NCBI GenBank assembly: GCA_965644295.1
Contig: CBFFRP010000566.1
Span: forward strand, 1-54,312
From: Paraphysomonas bandaiensis
Lineage: Eukaryota; Chrysophyceae
Length of the DNA: 54,312 nucleotides
Direction of reading: 5' to 3'
Part shown: positions 52,601 through 54,312 of the stretch, piece by piece
How positions within the stretch are numbered: position 1 is the stretch's first letter
Layout: each line of letters starts with the position of its first letter
Notes under the pieces: model-generated
Database searches by the model: none
The model's input: only the letters and a program-made list of their open reading frames with translations
Told to the model about the DNA's origin: nothing
Program-made: the position numbers and the translations under genes

Positions 52601-54039
52601 TGCAGCGTCACCGGCAGCCAAAATATTTGAGACGAAATCAGAGGAAGAGTGAGTAGACTAATAATGATACACTAATAAACCACTGCTGATATCTCATATT
52701 TGCTGTGTTGTGGTTTTGCAGATTTCGCCACACCTACGTTGTTTCAAAGTTTCTAAAAGGCATAATGTGGGCTTTGGTTGTGCTGTTGAATCTCTGCTTT
52801 ATTTTTTACTCTATGTTACGAGGTCTGCAACGAGGACTCGAGTGGCAGATGATGTTTCTTTTTGCATGCATACTGCAATTTCTATTTGAGATTTTGCTGT
52901 ATGAGTCGTCTGAAGTTGCCATAATTCATTTTACCATTCCAAGTTTAGTCCGGTATGAAGTCATGGCTGCTCAAACTGCACTCTACAATGCAATTGAAAG
53001 TATCAGCAATAGGTCAGAAGAAACGAACGATCTGATACTTGATACGCCTCAGTATACGTTTGTATCCGTAAATGTTGCCAAATTTTTCCCGTATCAATTG
53101 GAGAGCGCAATTGTGCGATCCTATCACAGCCTTTATCCGGGTGCAGTGGCTAAGAATTGGAAAGACAGAAGTGAATTTTACTATAGAAGTGGTGCAGTGG
53201 TACCTTCAGGTCGAACGTATTCGAGACGTTTCTCTGTGATAGCTCTGTTATCTCTCTTGATTCAACAACTCGGCGCAGTGAGCAGCACTTGGCAGCGCAT
53301 GATCATTCATCTTCTCCAGCCACTCTTTGCAGTATCTCTGATCATGATGTGGCAGTATATGTGGAATCATCCCATATATTTCATTTTTCTGCTGCTACTT
53401 GTAGTGTATGTCGGATACCAATATCTCTCCGCGTGGAAAAATCAAGCTGAAGAGCGAATTTCGAATAAAGTTGGTCAATGCCCAGCATTAGTGTCACCTG
53501 CTCCTTCTTGTGTTCCTGGAGAGGAGGGAACTCAGCATCTGAATACTGATAGTGCTCATGTAGCCACGGAAGAGGGACACAGTCCCCGTCACCTCTCCAG
53601 CAGTGACCCTACTATCCATCAGCAGCGACACATGAATGATTTCCCCTCCATTGTAGAAGTGGGGCCCGATACCACCATCGACCCACTTCTACCAGCAACT
53701 GAACTTGATCTCATTGCTGCTGCTGACACAGATGCCGAAGATGCTGCTGCTGTTTCAAATTCTTCATATGGCGATTCCAGTAATTTTCGACCTGCTGAGA
53801 AAACCAGTCTCACACTTCAACACAATACCGCACCCGATGGTTCCAGTGCTGTGAGTAATGTTTCGCATCTGCTAGATATGGATTTCTCCTCTGATAGTGA
53901 GCTCGAATGGCCTGACATATTCAAAGAAGTGTAAGGATAAAAACCTCAAATATGTATTTTGTGATTTTAACAATAATTACTTTTTATCAGATTTGGTGAC
54001 AATTATGACAACGATGATTCAACTGAATTTGAACTCTGA
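40682..54039 (+). CDS. giant LRR / PSGQ-repeat / polycystin-1-like membrane protein, seven exons, one frameshift
   Basis: Predicted exons: 40682-51387, 51438-51602, 51666-52288, 52344-52525, 52606-52648, 52722-53930 and 53991-54039, joined by GT-AG introns of 50-80 bp whose phases agree. The ATG at 40682 starts a good signal peptide (MNPLILCVFVSQITL). An open frame extends upstream into the gypsy LTR but is not original. Order: signal; cysteine-bearing cap; 24-residue LRRs (to about 42690); Pro-Ser-Gly-Gln repeats (to about 46630); fibronectin-like region; REJ-like segments (GPCDRPVIDITASSGSGGRP; PQPGLLSVFPPSGIAWDTVF); EGF-like Cys clusters (about 49360-49760); a GPS-like Cys motif ending NTTCLCRL (about 50760); then membrane spans. 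Polycystin-1-type proteins share REJ, GPS and multiple spans. A 5-bp insertion near 41885-41894 shifts the frame, so this allele is broken unless the base calls are wrong. Confidence 0.75.
40880..42690 (+). repeat. tandem LRR array, about 25 near-identical 72-bp units
   Basis: Each 72-bp unit encodes a 24-residue LRR of the form LPSSLGQMTSLxxLxLxxN then SLTG. Two unit types alternate (SSLGQMTSL and SSISDMTALTYLNIAYNSL), and blocks of several units recur almost unchanged, for example starting at 41080, 41520 and 42110. This indicates expansion by unequal exchange. Confidence 0.92.
42800..46630 (+). repeat. Pro-Ser-Gly-Gln coding repeat, with larger tandem duplications
   Basis: Twelve-base units encode PSGQ, PTGQ, PTGE, PSCQ, PSSE, PSGI and similar for about 3.8 kb. 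On top of this are long duplications: the block around 42930-43620 recurs about 876 bp later, and the block from 44209 recurs about 912 bp later (45121 onward), nearly unchanged. Both offsets are multiples of 12 and of 3, so the frame is kept. It would form a long Pro-rich stalk outside the cell, probably heavily O-glycosylated (inference). Confidence 0.95.
51438..54039 (+). CDS. exons 2-7 of the giant gene: membrane-spanning C-terminus
   Basis: Exon 2 starts after a 50-bp intron and encodes a Cys-containing loop (NGKCEAHITASQC; VCQWVEDND). Exon 3 begins with a hydrophobic span (IMIASVICSIFSMFGNAIVD) and ends in a basic cytosol-like loop. Exons 4 and 5 are short and charged. Exon 6 holds four more spans (MWALVVLLNLCFIFYSML; MMFLFACILQFLFEILLY; LFAVSLIMMWQYMW; YFIFLLLLVVYVGYQYL) and an acidic Ser-rich tail. 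Exon 7 adds 16 residues ending FEFEL-type acidic sequence, stop TGA at 54037-54039. With the spans at about 51000 and 51340 this makes about seven. Were the last intron not removed, the protein would end at the TAA at 53932. Confidence 0.7.
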
Positions 54040-54312
54040 TACATTCTGTGGAGGACAAAAATCATAACCAACCGAAGTATGCACAACTCAACGTGTGACA
54101 GAAGTTGCGTGGTATCCAGCGTGTACAAGAAACAGAAATGCAATAACATAATATTTCGATTAGGGTTAGGGTTACAAGAAAGAAAGTCTGATTATTACTT
54201 TGTTGCCTCTTTACTAGTCTGGTAGAGTGAGGCTAATTTATACCACAGTATTGGTGCACGAATAACAACATCAGTAATAATGTTAATCTACATCTACATA
54301 TTCTTTATGTCA
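54040..54312. other. 3' flank of the giant gene
   Basis: No further gene. TTAGGGTTAGGGTTA lies at 54160-54174, in a context resembling that at 22642. Confidence 0.5.

Overview
The window looks like a repeat-rich nuclear contig of a protist, most likely a stramenopile (heterokont alga or relative). This is inferred from several things seen together: very short GT-AG introns (50-73 bp), a Crinkler/RHS-type NTPase gene, copia and gypsy elements of protist type, and a giant leucine-rich-repeat / Pro-Ser-Gly-Gln-repeat membrane protein of a style common in heterokonts. There are no bacterial features. I found no tRNA or rRNA gene and no CRISPR.

Layout. 1-10060: a non-LTR retrotransposon (LINE), open at the left edge, strongly C-rich on the + strand. 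It carries accessory SET-like and OTU-like domains, duplicated and in mirror order, ahead of the endonuclease, then reverse transcriptase and RNase H, with one frameshift between the two long frames. 10136-11393: the 3' end of an older copia element (RNase H, polypurine tract, LTR). 11800-13479 (-): a Crinkler/RHS-type P-loop NTPase with a nuclease-like C-terminus. 13885-18981 (-): an intact, young copia element with a 6-bp target duplication. The sequence just after its 5' LTR is perfectly complementary over 16 bases to a segment inside its own LTR, which suggests self-primed reverse transcription. 18997-21829: a Harbinger-like DNA transposon with long inverted ends, an unknown ORF and a transposase cut off after its first catalytic Asp. 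21830-33700: AT-rich sequence with decayed transposon pieces, a 30-bp minisatellite, AT-rich and GA simple repeats, an LTR fragment and a few unknown ORFs. 33954-40616 (-): a gypsy element with identical LTRs, a 4-bp target duplication, and gag and pol in one frame separated by a single UGA. 40682-54039 (+): a seven-exon gene for a giant polycystin-1-like surface protein (LRRs, about 3.8 kb of PSGQ-type repeats, REJ-like, EGF-like and GPS-like regions, several membrane spans).

How it fits together. The gypsy element has landed between a TATA box (33829) and the giant gene's reading frame, and a separate 5-bp insertion breaks the LRR array, so this allele is probably disabled or altered. The copia and Harbinger elements sit nearly end to end upstream of the Crinkler-like gene. 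A short motif recurs near 13816, 30524 and 33684; two of these copies lie at the 5' side of minus-strand genes. The strongest candidates for something undescribed are the SET/OTU-bearing LINE and the self-primed copia element.
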